Assembly (NCBI RefSeq): GCF_030464345.1
Contig: NZ_VCYH01000001.1
Coordinates: 496,001 to 560,000, forward strand
Length of the DNA stretch: 64,000 nt
Direction of reading: 5' to 3'
Origin: Methanoculleus frigidifontis
GTDB taxonomy: Archaea > Halobacteriota > Methanomicrobia > Methanomicrobiales > Methanoculleaceae
Part shown: in pieces, positions 1-8,992 of the stretch
How positions within the stretch are numbered: the stretch's first letter is position 1
Layout: every line of letters begins with the position of its first letter
The notes under the pieces: model-generated
Told to the model about the DNA's origin: nothing
What the model saw: the letters and a program-made list of their open reading frames with translations, nothing else
Databases searched by the model: none
Translations under genes and position numbers: made by a program

Positions 1-1343
1 AAGAAACAATTCTTCCCCGGGATCGTCAGATTCAGCGTTCCTGCACTGCTCTCACTCCCGAGATTCGAGACCAGATCCATGCGATCTTAAAGGCGAATGC
101 TGACCTCCCGAAGAAACAGCGGTGGACTGGACGGAAGATCTGGGATCATCTCGTCAAAGAGGGTTATACCATCAGTCATAGCACCGTCAAACGGGAGGTT
201 GCTTTATGGAAAGACCAGTATGGTCATCGGGAAGTCTACATCGCTCAGGAAACGGATCCCGGGTGCCGCGCAGAGTTTGACTTTGGCAAGACGGATCTCC
301 AGGTCAATGCCCGCTGGGGCAAGTTTCCCATGGCCTCCATGGTGCTCAACCATTCCCTGTATCGGTTCTCCTACCTTTACCATCGTGAGACATTGCTTGA
401 GGTTCTTGATGCGCACATTCGGTTCTTCAACGAGATCGGTGGCGTACCGGAGACCATCTTCTACGATAACATGGCGGCCATCATCAACCCCAGAACCAAA
501 GAGTGGAACTCCCGGTTTCTTGAGTTTTCCCTCCACTATGGGTTTGAACCCCATGCCTGCAATCCCCGGTCTCCGCACGAGAAAGGAACAGATGAGCAGT
601 CTGTCGGCTACGTGAGACGGCGGGCATTCAGTGAGCGAACCACGTTCTCATCCCTAAAGGAAGCAAACCAGTATCTGGCAACAGCGGTCAAAGAGATCAA
701 TGAGGGTTTCGTGTATCGCCGACCATCCCCTCCCAGTACAGGCCTCCTTCACGAGCAAGAAACATTTGCTCCTCTCCCGGCTCTTGAGTGTTCAACCTAT
801 CAATCCCGTTCAGCCAGGATCTCAAAATACTCACATGTTGTCTTCGAGTCAAACTACTATTCGGTGCCGGATACCTATCCCGGGAATTATCTCACCCTGA
901 ACTACTCTCCCGACACCGTTGAGCTGGTCGGTGGCAATGAGTTGCTTGCATGTCACGAACGCCGATTCGGAAAAGGGGAATTGGCCTACGACCTCACGCA
1001 CTTTCTCAAAACCTTTTCACGAAAACCGGGTGCACTCCAGCATTCCCGGGTATTCCGGCAGTTAGACGAGGCAATTCAGCACCTGCTCCATCAGCACTAT
1101 GCCGGGAGACACAAAGACTTCCTGCCGATCCTCTCGCTGTTCCATGAAGCATCGGAAGAGGAACTCGTTGCCGCGATCCGACTCCTGGAAGATCATGGCA
1201 TGGTTCCTACCTATGAGACCCTGCGATGCGTCATCATGCACCAGGCAGTTCAGCTGCCGGAGACCTCGTTTCCTCCGGATCGTATCAGCATGGAGGAACC
1301 GAATTTCTCTCACTACGATGGCTATCTCCGGGGTGTTCTCTGA
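1..1343 (+). CDS. istA: IS21-family transposase IstA, 5'-truncated by the window edge
   Basis: The reading frame is open from the first complete codon at position 3, so the true start lies outside the window. The visible 446 residues hold a helix-turn-helix-like N-terminal part (KKQRWTGRKIW) and a DDE integrase core. Candidate catalytic residues are the Asp in EFDFGK, the Asp in FYDNM and the acidic cluster in HEKGTDEQ. IstA cuts and joins element ends and works with the ATPase IstB. The stop codon shares a base with the istB start (TGATG), the usual translational coupling of IS21 elements. No frameshift is visible, so the element may be intact apart from the missing left end. Family assignment is secure from gene pairing and motifs. 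Confidence 0.92.
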   Translation, partial: ETILPRDRQIQRSCTALTPEIRDQIHAILKANADLPKKQRWTGRKIWDHLVKEGYTISHSTVKREVALWKDQYGHREVYIAQETDPGCRAEFDFGKTDLQVNARWGKFPMASMVLNHSLYRFSYLYHRETLLEVLDAHIRFFNEIGGVPETIFYDNMAAIINPRTKEWNSRFLEFSLHYGFEPHACNPRSPHEKGTDEQSVGYVRRRAFSERTTFSSLKEANQYLATAVKEINEGFVYRRPSPPSTGLLHEQETFAPLPALECSTYQSRSARISKYSHVVFESNYYSVPDTYPGNYLTLNYSPDTVELVGGNELLACHERRFGKGELAYDLTHFLKTFSRKPGALQHSRVFRQLDEAIQHLLHQHYAGRHKDFLPILSLFHEASEEELVAAIRLLEDHGMVPTYETLRCVIMHQAVQLPETSFPPDRISMEEPNFSHYDGYLRGVL

Positions 1344-2092
1344 TGCCTGCCGGAATTGAAGAACTCTGTCATATCCTGCGTCTCTCAGGGCTTGCTGCGG
1401 CAGTACGGGAACTTGAACCCGGTCCATGCTCCGAAGAGATTACGGGTTTTCTCCTTCATGCTCTGGAGTCTGAATACGAACTGAGATTAGCACGAAAACG
1501 GCTGAATGCCATCCGAATCGCGGGGTTTCCCACGATGAAGCGGTTTGATGAGGTTGTGGTCGATCTGTTGCCGGACGATGGACGAGCGTATCTTGCTGTC
1601 CTGAAACAGTTGCAGTTCATCGAAGAGCATCAGAATATCCTGATGATCGGGAACTCGGGAACCGGGAAGACCCATCTGGCGATCGCCACGGGAGTCCTGG
1701 CCTGTGAACACGGGTATCGGGTGATGTTCAAGACGACGGCGGGACTTGTCAATGAGTTGGTTGAAGCGAAACAGGAGCGGCGATTGACGTATCTTCTCCG
1801 ACAGCTGAAACGAGTGGATCTCCTGATCCTGGATGAATTGGGGTATATTACCTTTGACCTTGCAGGAGCGGAACTGCTCTTCCAGTTGCTTGCGTCTCGG
1901 TATGAGACCGCGAGCACGATGATTACGTCAAACCTGGTCTTCTCCGAGTGGGTGAAGATCTTTCACGATAAGGCACTGACAGCTGCCGTGCTTGACCGAA
2001 TCACGCATCGAGCCCTTGTCATGAATATGGCAGGAACCAGTTTCCGTCAGCGAGGAACACCCAAGGATTCATCAGGGAGAAGGCGAAAGTGA
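1343..2092 (+). CDS. istB: IS21-family helper ATPase IstB
   Basis: This 249-residue AAA+ protein, DnaC-like, assists the IstA transposase in target selection and strand transfer. The Walker A motif GNSGTGKTH and the Walker B motif LLILDELGY are both intact. An in-frame ATG at 1226 lies inside istA. I chose the ATG at 1343 because it gives the normal IstB length and couples directly to the istA stop. The C-terminal end is basic (SGRRRK), as is common for IstB. The right terminal repeats of the element begin 8 bases after the stop codon. Confidence 0.93.
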   Translation: MPAGIEELCHILRLSGLAAAVRELEPGPCSEEITGFLLHALESEYELRLARKRLNAIRIAGFPTMKRFDEVVVDLLPDDGRAYLAVLKQLQFIEEHQNILMIGNSGTGKTHLAIATGVLACEHGYRVMFKTTAGLVNELVEAKQERRLTYLLRQLKRVDLLILDELGYITFDLAGAELLFQLLASRYETASTMITSNLVFSEWVKIFHDKALTAAVLDRITHRALVMNMAGTSFRQRGTPKDSSGRRRK

Positions 2093-2100
2093 TAGCTCAG

Positions 2101-2146
2101 GTGGATCAGTTTTAGATGAGCCAAGTGGATCACTTTTGAATGAGCC
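2101..2146 (+). repeat. Right-end multiple terminal repeats of the IS21 element
   Basis: Two 22-base direct repeats lie at 2101-2122 and 2125-2146. Both begin GTGGATCA, end ATGAGCC and differ at a few positions. IS21-type elements carry such repeats at each end as transposase binding sites. The exact element boundary is probably a few bases further right, within 2147-2152. The 240 bases from there to the enolase stop hold no gene I can support. Confidence 0.75.
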
Positions 2147-2388
2147 AAAACACCCGGACTTCTCTCCTAGCGTGTTGTGTGTACTTCACGCTCCTGCAGC
2201 GGATGATTGCCGCAGGTCTGATCCCGTTCGTGCTGGCCGTAGATAAGTCTCACCAAGGATACTATTTGTAAATATCGGTCTCAAAAATCCCTGGTCAGCA
2301 AAATGGAACCGCCGGTGCCGCCTGATGGTTTCCCGGTCCGAACAGAATATCGAGTGGGGTGCCGGTGGCGCTCCGGCGCCTGCACCCC

Positions 2389-3681
2389 CTACCGGATGAA
2401 CCCTTTCCGCCCGGCATACCGGGCGGCATTCCCTGCCTCTTCTTCGATCCGGAGGAGCTGGTTGTACTTCTCCACCCGCTCACCGCGTGCCGGCGCCCCG
2501 GCCTTGAGGTGGCCGGTCCGCATCGCGACGGTGAAGTCGGCGATGAAGGTGTCGACGGTCTCGCCGCTCCGGTGGGAGACCATCGCGCCCCAGCTGTTCT
2601 TGTGCGCAAGCCGGACGGCGGCGATCGTCTCGGTGACCGTCCCGATCTGGTTCGGCTTGATCAGGACGGCGTTCGCCGTGCCTTCCCGGATTCCCCGCTC
2701 GATCCGGTTGACGTTCGTCACGAAGAGGTCGTCGCCGACGAGCTCCACCCGATCGCCGATCGCGTCGTTCAGCAGTTTCCAGCCGTCCCAGTCGTCCTCG
2801 GCGAGCCCGTCCTCGATGGAGACGATCGGGTAGGTGTCGGCAAGTTCCCGGTAGCGGTCGACCATCCCGGCGGCGTCCAGGGTCAGCCCTTCGGTCCGGA
2901 GTTCATAGGCGCCGTCCGTATAGAAGCTGCTCGACGCCGGGTCGAGGGCGATCCCAATCTCCTGGCCGGGACGGTAGCCGGCCCGCTCGATCGCCGCCAC
3001 GATCAGGTCGAGCGGTTCGGTGTTCGAGGAGACGGCGGGCGCGAACCCGCCCTCGTCGCCGACGCCGGTGCTGTAGCCCTTCTCTTTGAGGAGGGTCTTG
3101 AGGGCGTGGTAGATCTCGGCACCCCAGCGGAGCGCCTCGGCGAAGGTCGGAGCGCCGTAGGGTGCGATCATGTACTCCTGGAAGTCGGGCCCCTGCCAGT
3201 TTGCGTGCACGCCGCCGTTGAGGATATTCATCGCCGGCACCGGGAGGAGCGGCTCTGTCGGGTCGCCGAGGTACTCCCAGAGCCGCCGCCCCGCTGCTGC
3301 GGCGGCAGCCCGGGCGACGGCCATCGAGACTGCAAGCGTCGAGTTGGCGCCGAGATTCTCTTTGTTCGCCGTCCCGTCGAGCCGGATCAGCGCCTCGTCC
3401 ACCGCCTGCTGGCCGCCGGCGTCGAGCCCCGTCAGGGCGTCCCGGATCTCGCCGTTGATCAGGCTGACCGGCCGCTGCACGCCTTTTCCGTTGTAGCGGC
3501 CGATGACGCCGTCCCGGAGTTCGAGCGCCTCGTGAACGCCGGTGGAGGCGCCGGAGGGCGATGCAGCGCGCCCCATCGCCCCGCAGGCGAGGGTGACTTC
3601 GGCTTCGACGGTCGGGTTGCCCCGGGAGTCCAGGATCTCCCGGGCATGGATCGATCGGATGGTTGTGTCGATCTGGGTCAT
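2389..3681 (-). CDS. eno: Phosphopyruvate hydratase (enolase)
   Basis: Enolase interconverts 2-phosphoglycerate and phosphoenolpyruvate; in methanogens it mainly serves gluconeogenesis. The 430 residues match the family length. The N-terminal block [14 protein letters not shown], the substrate-loop region [10 protein letters not shown], the metal ligand in [11 protein letters not shown], the catalytic Lys in LIKPNQIGT and the SHRSGET motif are all present. The frame remains open upstream to 3801, but the start at 3681 ([11 protein letters not shown]) begins exactly where the family does. The gene stands alone, with IS21 at its 3' side, so the insertion did not damage it. Confidence 0.97.
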   Translation of the reverse strand: MTQIDTTIRSIHAREILDSRGNPTVEAEVTLACGAMGRAASPSGASTGVHEALELRDGVIGRYNGKGVQRPVSLINGEIRDALTGLDAGGQQAVDEALIRLDGTANKENLGANSTLAVSMAVARAAAAAAGRRLWEYLGDPTEPLLPVPAMNILNGGVHANWQGPDFQEYMIAPYGAPTFAEALRWGAEIYHALKTLLKEKGYSTGVGDEGGFAPAVSSNTEPLDLIVAAIERAGYRPGQEIGIALDPASSSFYTDGAYELRTEGLTLDAAGMVDRYRELADTYPIVSIEDGLAEDDWDGWKLLNDAIGDRVELVGDDLFVTNVNRIERGIREGTANAVLIKPNQIGTVTETIAAVRLAHKNSWGAMVSHRSGETVDTFIADFTVAMRTGHLKAGAPARGERVEKYNQLLRIEEEAGNAARYAGRKGFIR

Positions 3682-3748
3682 ACATATCATCTCAGTGGTG
3701 CTTTTTGTCCGGCGATGCGCATGAACCTTCGGATCGCCGGCAGGGTTC

Positions 3749-4093
3749 TTAGACCGGTCGCGGTGCCGCTCCGGGCCTGACGTCCCGTGCCCTGGCCGCA
3801 TAGACGGTGAAGTCCGTCACCTCGGGAGGGCCGGTCAGGTACTTTTGCAGCTGTTCAAGGGGACCTTTCAGGTCTCCCTCCGGGTGGAAGAGCTGCGCTG
3901 CCGATGCCTTCATCGCCGCATCGTCGTCCCAGAACGTGACGATGACCTCGGTGTCGGGGTCTTCCTCAGCGAGGAGTATGATATCTCCGCGAAACCCGCT
4001 CATGCCGATCGCCATGATCTCATCGAGGGTTTCAAGCGCCTTCTCCCGCTGGCCGCTCTTGTACTTCCAGCGGGTCATCCGTGCAACGACCAT
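3749..4093 (-). CDS. Antibiotic-biosynthesis-monooxygenase-like (ABM-fold) protein
   Basis: This 114-residue protein looks like a small dimeric alpha/beta-barrel ABM or stress-responsive barrel protein. Supporting features are the short N-terminal strand [10 protein letters not shown], a helix rich in charged residues ([13 protein letters not shown]), then [20 protein letters not shown] and a final strand. The frame is open upstream to 4282, but that extension has no family character, so the ATG at 4093 is chosen. It diverges from the TrmB-like regulator at 4251, whose start is preceded by a palindrome. The regulator may therefore control both genes. Substrate and reaction are unknown, and a heme-degrading or quinone-related role is only possible. 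Confidence 0.7.
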   Translation of the reverse strand: MVVARMTRWKYKSGQREKALETLDEIMAIGMSGFRGDIILLAEEDPDTEVIVTFWDDDAAMKASAAQLFHPEGDLKGPLEQLQKYLTGPPEVTDFTVYAARARDVRPGAAPRPV

Positions 4094-4230
4094 AGTAACC
4101 GGAGACTCCACGGGACCGATCGCTCTTATACCTTGTGCCGGGTGGGGGGGGGCATCGCCCGCCGCCCCCCTCCGCTCGAGGGAGTGCTTTTGCAGGATCC
4201 GCTCTCCGCGAGGGATAGTCCTATGCCTGG

Positions 4231-4250
4231 TGCAACCAAATAGAGTTGCA
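4231..4250 (+). promoter_or_regulatory. Palindrome abutting the TrmB-like start codon, candidate operator
   Basis: TGCAAC (4231-4236) and GTTGCA (4245-4250) form a perfect 6-base inverted repeat with an 8-base spacer. The start codon of the regulator follows immediately at 4251. A dimeric winged-helix regulator bound here would block its own transcript start. It lies within the 157-base divergent intergenic region shared with the ABM-like gene. The repeat is directly visible; its use as an operator is inferred. Confidence 0.45.
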
Positions 4251-4991
4251 ATGACGATCGAGATCATCCCGCAGCTCCGCACGCTCGGCCTGAACGAGTA
4301 CGAGGCGAGGGTCTACTCCACCCTCGTCGGGCTCCGCAAAGCCACCGCACGCGAGATCCACCGGCTGAGCGGCGTTCCCCGCGGGCGCATCTACGAGATC
4401 CTCCACGACCTTGTCCGCCGGGGGTTCATCGGCGTCGAGGAAGGCTCACCGAACTCCTACTACGTGCTCGACACCGACGCCGTGATCGACCGGCTCAAAG
4501 AGGACGCCGTACGGTCGCTTGAAGAGGCACGCACCGCCTTGAAAAGCCTCGAGGTCGAGCTGCCGGTGCCGCCCACGCCCTGGTTTGTCCTCCGGAGCGA
4601 CTGGGCGATCGAGAACCACTTCCAGTCGGTCTTTCGGAAGGTGCAGGACGAGCTCCTCGTCCTCTGCCGCGATCCCCTCTTTCTGCAGGAGCACGAGCGC
4701 CTCTTCAAACAGCTCCGGCGGCGGATCCAGGTCTCCATCGTCGTCAGCGACAAAGAGGCGTTTTCTGCCGTCAGGCTCCCGATATACGAGGCGGACGGGC
4801 TTCTCCGGGACTTCTTCGACGAAGAGATCCCCGGGCAGGGGCGCGTCGATATGACCGCCGTCTTCTTCATCGACGCGAAGGAGATCTTCTTCATCGGCAG
4901 AAGCGGTGCCGAGCAGGTTGCGTTCATCGGCACGGAGCGGGCTTTAATCCGCTACCTGGCAAAAAGCATCGCTGAGCGGATCCGCGAGTAG
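4251..4991 (+). CDS. TrmB-family transcriptional regulator
   Basis: The 246-residue protein begins with a winged helix-turn-helix of the TrmB type (LGLNEYEARVYSTLVGL, then TAREIHRLSGVPRGRIYEIL). A short coiled region and a C-terminal effector-binding-like domain (about residues 100-246) follow. TrmB regulators in archaea sense sugars or other small molecules. The ATG at 4251 is the family-consistent start; the frame is open further upstream but that part is not protein-like. A palindrome ends at the base before the start, suggesting autoregulation. The effector cannot be read from the sequence. Confidence 0.88.
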   Translation: MTIEIIPQLRTLGLNEYEARVYSTLVGLRKATAREIHRLSGVPRGRIYEILHDLVRRGFIGVEEGSPNSYYVLDTDAVIDRLKEDAVRSLEEARTALKSLEVELPVPPTPWFVLRSDWAIENHFQSVFRKVQDELLVLCRDPLFLQEHERLFKQLRRRIQVSIVVSDKEAFSAVRLPIYEADGLLRDFFDEEIPGQGRVDMTAVFFIDAKEIFFIGRSGAEQVAFIGTERALIRYLAKSIAERIRE

Positions 4992-5000
4992 GAGAGGGGG

Positions 5001-7307
5001 TCAGGCCAAAGCCGCCTGCTCGGCGCCCGCGTCCCGCCTTCCGGCGAAGCGGTACATGAGCGAGAGCACGGCCGGCATGACCAGGATCGCGCCCACGAGC
5101 GAGAAGCCGACGGTGATCACCGTCACGATCCCGAAGTTGCTGATGATATTGAAGGACGAGAGCACCAGCGCCGAGAAGCCGAAGACCGTGGTCAGGCCCG
5201 AGACCGTGATCGCGGTGCCGATCTTCTGGACGGCCGTCCGGATCGCTGCCGAGATCTCCATCCCCCGTGCAAGTTCCTCCTCGCAGCGCTCCATGATCAG
5301 GATGGTGTACTCGGACGCAACGCCGATCGTCATCGAACCGAGCACCGCGGTCAGGGGCGTGTAGTCGATCCCGAGCAGGTACATGATCGCCCCGTTCCAC
5401 CCCACGATCAGGACGATCGGGATGAGGGGCGAGACCGCGTTGATCTTCCGGTAGACAAGCAGCAGGAAGCCGAGGATGAAGGCGAATCCGAGCACCGTCA
5501 TCCCGGTCTTGGACTCCTTGATGTCGTCCATCAGCCCTGCAAACATCTCCATGGTGCCCGTGACCTGCCCGTGGACTCCTGCGGGAGGTTCGAGCCAGTC
5601 GATGTCCTTCCCGATGTCCTGCACGAGCGAGCGGGAGGCGTCCATCTCCATATCCACGGTCGAAAACTCCAGCACGGCCTCCATATTCCCGTTCAGGTAG
5701 CGGCTTTTGGACGCCTCGGGGATCCGGTCGACGATCGCGGCGATCTCCTGCTCGGTATCAGGGAGCGAACCGCCGTTGTAGTCTGCAACCAGGGTGGCGA
5801 TACTGGTAACGGCGGTGATCCGCTCGTCCTCAAGTTCGTACTCCCCGAAGTCGCGGATCCAGCCGAGCACCCCGGGGTCGAGGACGTCGTCTGCTGCGAT
5901 GACGACCGGGATGCTCGAGGTCGAGCCCATCGTCCGGGTGATCTTCTTCATGTCGAGCAGCGCCGGCATCTCCGAGGGGACGAAGGTCTCCCCGTCGGCG
6001 TTGATGGCGACCCGGCCGTCGAGCTGGAAACCCACCGCCGCCACCACGCAGAAGAGCAGGATCACCGGCACCGGGTGTTTCGCGACCGTGTAGGCGATCT
6101 TTCCGAGCAGTGCGTCGTAGCGCTCGATGAGGGAGCCGCGTGTCCCCGCAGCGTGCGGCGGCTCCGTCTCGCAGCCCTGCCAGTCGAGCTCGCAGGAGGC
6201 GACGTCGTCCAGCACCCCGACATGGGGTTTTGAGCGGTAGTGCATGATGAGGGCGAAGGTCGGCACGATGACGAGCGCCGCGAGGTAGCAGCAGACCACG
6301 CCGAGGGTGCAGGTGACGCCGAAGTCGGCGACCATCGGCACCGGCGCCAGGAGCATGGCGATAAAGCCCATTGAGGTCGCCCCCATGGCGACGAGGATGG
6401 AAGGGCCTGCGTTCGCGATCGCCGCCCGGACGGCCTCAGCGAGCGGCATCTGCCGGACGCTCTCGTCGAGCCGGGAGTGGAACTGGATGGCGTAGTCGAT
6501 CCCGATCCCGATCAGCACCGGGAAGGCGGCGATCACCGTCATGCTGATAGGGATCCCAAAAAGCCCCATGATCCCGAAGGTCAGGATCAGCCCCGTCGCA
6601 ACGACGGCCACCGGCAGCAGCCGGTAGCGGACGTGGGAGAAGAGCAGCATCACGGCGAGCACCATGAGGAGCATGGCGGCCCCGATCAGCATCCCCATCG
6701 ACGAGCCCATCTCCTGTTTCATCTCCTCCTGGAACGCCGGCGTGCCGGAGACGGTGACGCTGACCCCCGGCGGCGGGTCCGAGATGCCGATGAGCGAGTC
6801 GATCCCGGCAAGCACCTGACTCTGGGCGTCGCTCGAGACGCCCGGTTCAAGCGTGACGACACCGATCGTCATCAGGTTCGACGGCACGTACCGCTCGAGG
6901 AGGTCTGCGGGCACCTGTGCTTTTGCGCTGATAATATCGGCCTGCGACCGCGGAAGGTCGCCGCCGCCCGCTGCCTTGATCATGGTCACGATGCTCGAGA
7001 CATCAGCCACGTAGCGCTCGTTCCTGATATCCTCCTCGAGGAGATCGATGTAGGCGAGCACGTCGGGGTTGAGGACGTCGTCGGCCTCAAAGAGGATCAT
7101 GATGGCGTCGGAGCTGTAGGTGTCCTTGTAGTGGCTGAGCAGGGCGCCCCGCGAGGTGGTCTTATCGATGTAGGTGTCGTCCCCGGTCTCCATCGAGACC
7201 ATCGTCATGCCGAAGAGCGCGGCGATGAGGACGAAGGCGAAGACGCCCGCGACGGCGAACGGGCGCGAGACGATGGCGTCCGCGAGCAGGGTGAACGGTG
7301 ATTTCAC
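5001..7307 (-). CDS. RND/MMPL-superfamily exporter (HAE3-like)
   Basis: The 768-residue membrane protein has the two-fold RND layout. Each half has one transmembrane helix (first at about residues 15-37), a large extracellular loop and a bundle of five helices. RND signatures include IGIGIDYAIQFHSR in the first half and IGVASEYTILIMERCEEE in the second, the acidic residues being those used in proton relay. Such archaeal transporters are thought to export hydrophobic or lipid-like substrates. The start codon is GTG at 7307, directly in front of the first membrane helix. The small gene ending at 7330 lies 22 bases upstream on the same strand and is probably co-transcribed. The gene stops 9 bases past the convergent regulator. 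Confidence 0.9.
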   Translation of the reverse strand: MKSPFTLLADAIVSRPFAVAGVFAFVLIAALFGMTMVSMETGDDTYIDKTTSRGALLSHYKDTYSSDAIMILFEADDVLNPDVLAYIDLLEEDIRNERYVADVSSIVTMIKAAGGGDLPRSQADIISAKAQVPADLLERYVPSNLMTIGVVTLEPGVSSDAQSQVLAGIDSLIGISDPPPGVSVTVSGTPAFQEEMKQEMGSSMGMLIGAAMLLMVLAVMLLFSHVRYRLLPVAVVATGLILTFGIMGLFGIPISMTVIAAFPVLIGIGIDYAIQFHSRLDESVRQMPLAEAVRAAIANAGPSILVAMGATSMGFIAMLLAPVPMVADFGVTCTLGVVCCYLAALVIVPTFALIMHYRSKPHVGVLDDVASCELDWQGCETEPPHAAGTRGSLIERYDALLGKIAYTVAKHPVPVILLFCVVAAVGFQLDGRVAINADGETFVPSEMPALLDMKKITRTMGSTSSIPVVIAADDVLDPGVLGWIRDFGEYELEDERITAVTSIATLVADYNGGSLPDTEQEIAAIVDRIPEASKSRYLNGNMEAVLEFSTVDMEMDASRSLVQDIGKDIDWLEPPAGVHGQVTGTMEMFAGLMDDIKESKTGMTVLGFAFILGFLLLVYRKINAVSPLIPIVLIVGWNGAIMYLLGIDYTPLTAVLGSMTIGVASEYTILIMERCEEELARGMEISAAIRTAVQKIGTAITVSGLTTVFGFSALVLSSFNIISNFGIVTVITVGFSLVGAILVMPAVLSLMYRFAGRRDAGAEQAALA

Positions 7308-7329
7308 TGCCGGTTCCTCCGTCGGTGTA

Positions 7330-7719
7330 TCAGGCGTCCGCCCCGTATTCGCCGATGATCGCCCGGGTTACATCACGGGCGACGGCTTCGTCGCTCCGCC
7401 GGTTGGTGGCGATGCCGCATTCGGCGGCGAACCGTCGGAGACGGGCGGGGTCGCGGATGGTGTACTCCCCCTCGTAGCCGCAGGCTTCCAGGCACCGCGA
7501 TACGAGCAGGGCGACGGTCTCTGCATCGATCTCGTCTTCCATTATACCGGCGTGCAGCAGGTCGACGATGCACCGGTGGACCCGCGGCGGCAGGAACCCG
7601 GCCTCGTCCCAGACCCGGAATGTTGCAAAACCCTCGTCTCCGTGCGGCAACCGGCCGGGAAGAAGCAGTTCCTCCCCGACAGGCGTGTTCCGGACTGCTG
7701 AAATGTCTGATAGAATCAT
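7330..7719 (-). CDS. Conserved-looking small hypothetical protein upstream of the RND exporter
   Basis: The 129-residue protein starts MILSDISAVRNTPVGEE. The frame stays open to 8217, but that part overlaps the opposite-strand NTF2-like gene and has no protein character. No signal peptide or membrane helix is present. It is helical and charged, with two Cys (near CLEACG and AECG). A helical bundle resembling a degenerate helix-turn-helix is possible, and the family is not recognised. Its position 22 bases before the exporter suggests that it regulates or accompanies that transporter. Confidence 0.65.
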   Translation of the reverse strand: MILSDISAVRNTPVGEELLLPGRLPHGDEGFATFRVWDEAGFLPPRVHRCIVDLLHAGIMEDEIDAETVALLVSRCLEACGYEGEYTIRDPARLRRFAAECGIATNRRSDEAVARDVTRAIIGEYGADA

Positions 7720-7990
7720 GGTAACCGCCAGTTTCGTGAGAAGAGGTCTGCGCGATCCGGTGATATATGTGGTGCAACTGCAGAGGGGGGCAATTCCTGA
7801 ATGACTCACCATTTCTCCCTGGCAACCCGTCCTGCTTTTGGCCTTCGCGATCTGCAGCGTCCTTGGGGAGATCCCGGCACGGTGCGATCGACCCTCGCGG
7901 CGGTTTTTGGAGTGGGTAGTTTCATAGTGTTGGAGGCGGAGTGGAGCCGCAGCCCCGGGGCGAGGGGCAGCAGCAGGAGATGAGGAAAGC

Positions 7991-8404
7991 ATGCAGAAGG
8001 CAGGTCTGATTGATGAATCCCGGAAACCCATCGCAGAGGTGAATAAGCGATTCTCTGAAGGTTTCACGAAGGGTGACGCCTCGATAACGGCGGCAGGTTT
8101 TGCCGATGATGCGGTCATCTTTCCCCCGGATGCGGAGATGGTTCGGGGAAAGCAGGCTATCGAGGCGTACTGGCGGACGGTCATGGAATCAGGTGTTACA
8201 GAAGCGACGTTGACCACGGTCGAAATCTCAGGGAGCGGCGATTACCGCCATGAGATGGGTACGGGTGTCCTCACGGTGCACTCTCAGGGTGGAGCGCCGG
8301 TCGAACAGCAGATCAAGTACGTGGTCGTATGGAAGCGCACGGCTGAAGGATGGAGGAATGCATGGGACATCTGGAATAGTTCTCCCGCTGCATCCGGGAA
8401 GTGA
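7991..8404 (+). CDS. SnoaL/DUF4440-like NTF2-fold protein
   Basis: The 137 residues fit the NTF2-like cone fold. A long N-terminal helix (EVNKRFSEGFTKGD) leads to FADDAVIFPPDAEMVRGKQAIEAYW, the typical SnoaL/ketosteroid-isomerase-like block. Beta strands ending VVVWKRTAEGWRNAWDIWNS follow. Such proteins bind small hydrophobic ligands or act as isomerases or scaffolds; the substrate is unknown. A purine-rich ribosome-binding site (GGAGATGAGG) precedes the ATG at good spacing. The 270 bases upstream separate it from the divergent small gene and must hold both promoters. Confidence 0.82.
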   Translation: MQKAGLIDESRKPIAEVNKRFSEGFTKGDASITAAGFADDAVIFPPDAEMVRGKQAIEAYWRTVMESGVTEATLTTVEISGSGDYRHEMGTGVLTVHSQGGAPVEQQIKYVVVWKRTAEGWRNAWDIWNSSPAASGK

Positions 8405-8533
8405 GGGAGAACCTTCGGATCGGTGCTGTGATGCGCCGTGTAGATCCGGTCACGGCATATTCCCGGCACCGGGGTCACCCTGCTCGCCACGATCTGGCCT
8501 CCGGAGAGACCGCAGAGCGGCATGTACGCGGCG

Positions 8534-8878
8534 TCAGCGTACCGCGGGAAGGTGCCGGGTGGAGCATGCGGGGAGGGTTCCGTTTGCCGTGGTGCGTGGA
8601 TCGTCTGCCGCCCCGCCAACCGGAACCCCGATGCTGGGGCTGACACCGGGCTGGCCGGGTGCGACCCGGGTATACCGGTTCTCGTCCGTAAGATCGGTGC
8701 CGTTGACGGAGAGGGAGTAGACCGTTTCGGGCTCGCCGGTGACGGTCACGGTGAAGGTGCTGCCGTGGACGACGTCCGCTGTGCTCGACTCGATGGTCAG
8801 CGCCGCCGCCCCCCCGACGAGGGCGCAGAGGAGCAGGCAGAGGGTCAGCGTCAGGAGGATCCGGCGGCAGGGTGTCAT
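8534..8878 (-). CDS. Short secreted protein, possibly a truncated surface-protein gene
   Basis: The first 27 residues form a clear signal peptide (LLTLTLCLLLCALVGGAAA). A beta-sandwich-like segment follows (VHGSTFTVTVTGEPETVYSLSVNGTDLTDENRY), of the kind found at the start of Methanomicrobiales surface proteins. After about residue 75 the sequence loses this character and runs to a stop as Pro/Thr/Arg-rich text. I read it as the intact N-terminus of a larger surface protein whose remainder has been lost. A genuine small secreted protein is the alternative. No partner gene is adjacent. Confidence 0.45.
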   Translation of the reverse strand: MTPCRRILLTLTLCLLLCALVGGAAALTIESSTADVVHGSTFTVTVTGEPETVYSLSVNGTDLTDENRYTRVAPGQPGVSPSIGVPVGGAADDPRTTANGTLPACSTRHLPAVR

Positions 8879-8992
8879 AGAGAACGATATCGGTCACGCT
8901 TCTTTAAAAGCGTATTGCAGCGTTCCGTCCGGTCTGATAAACTCTTTTGCAAAAAAGCCGGGTTAAATCCTTCTGATGGGAATCTCCGGGCA

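Noticed and set aside
7720-8217. N-terminal extension of the small gene before the RND exporter
   Set aside because: The extension overlaps the opposite-strand NTF2-like gene and reads as low-quality protein. The ATG at 7719 is preferred.
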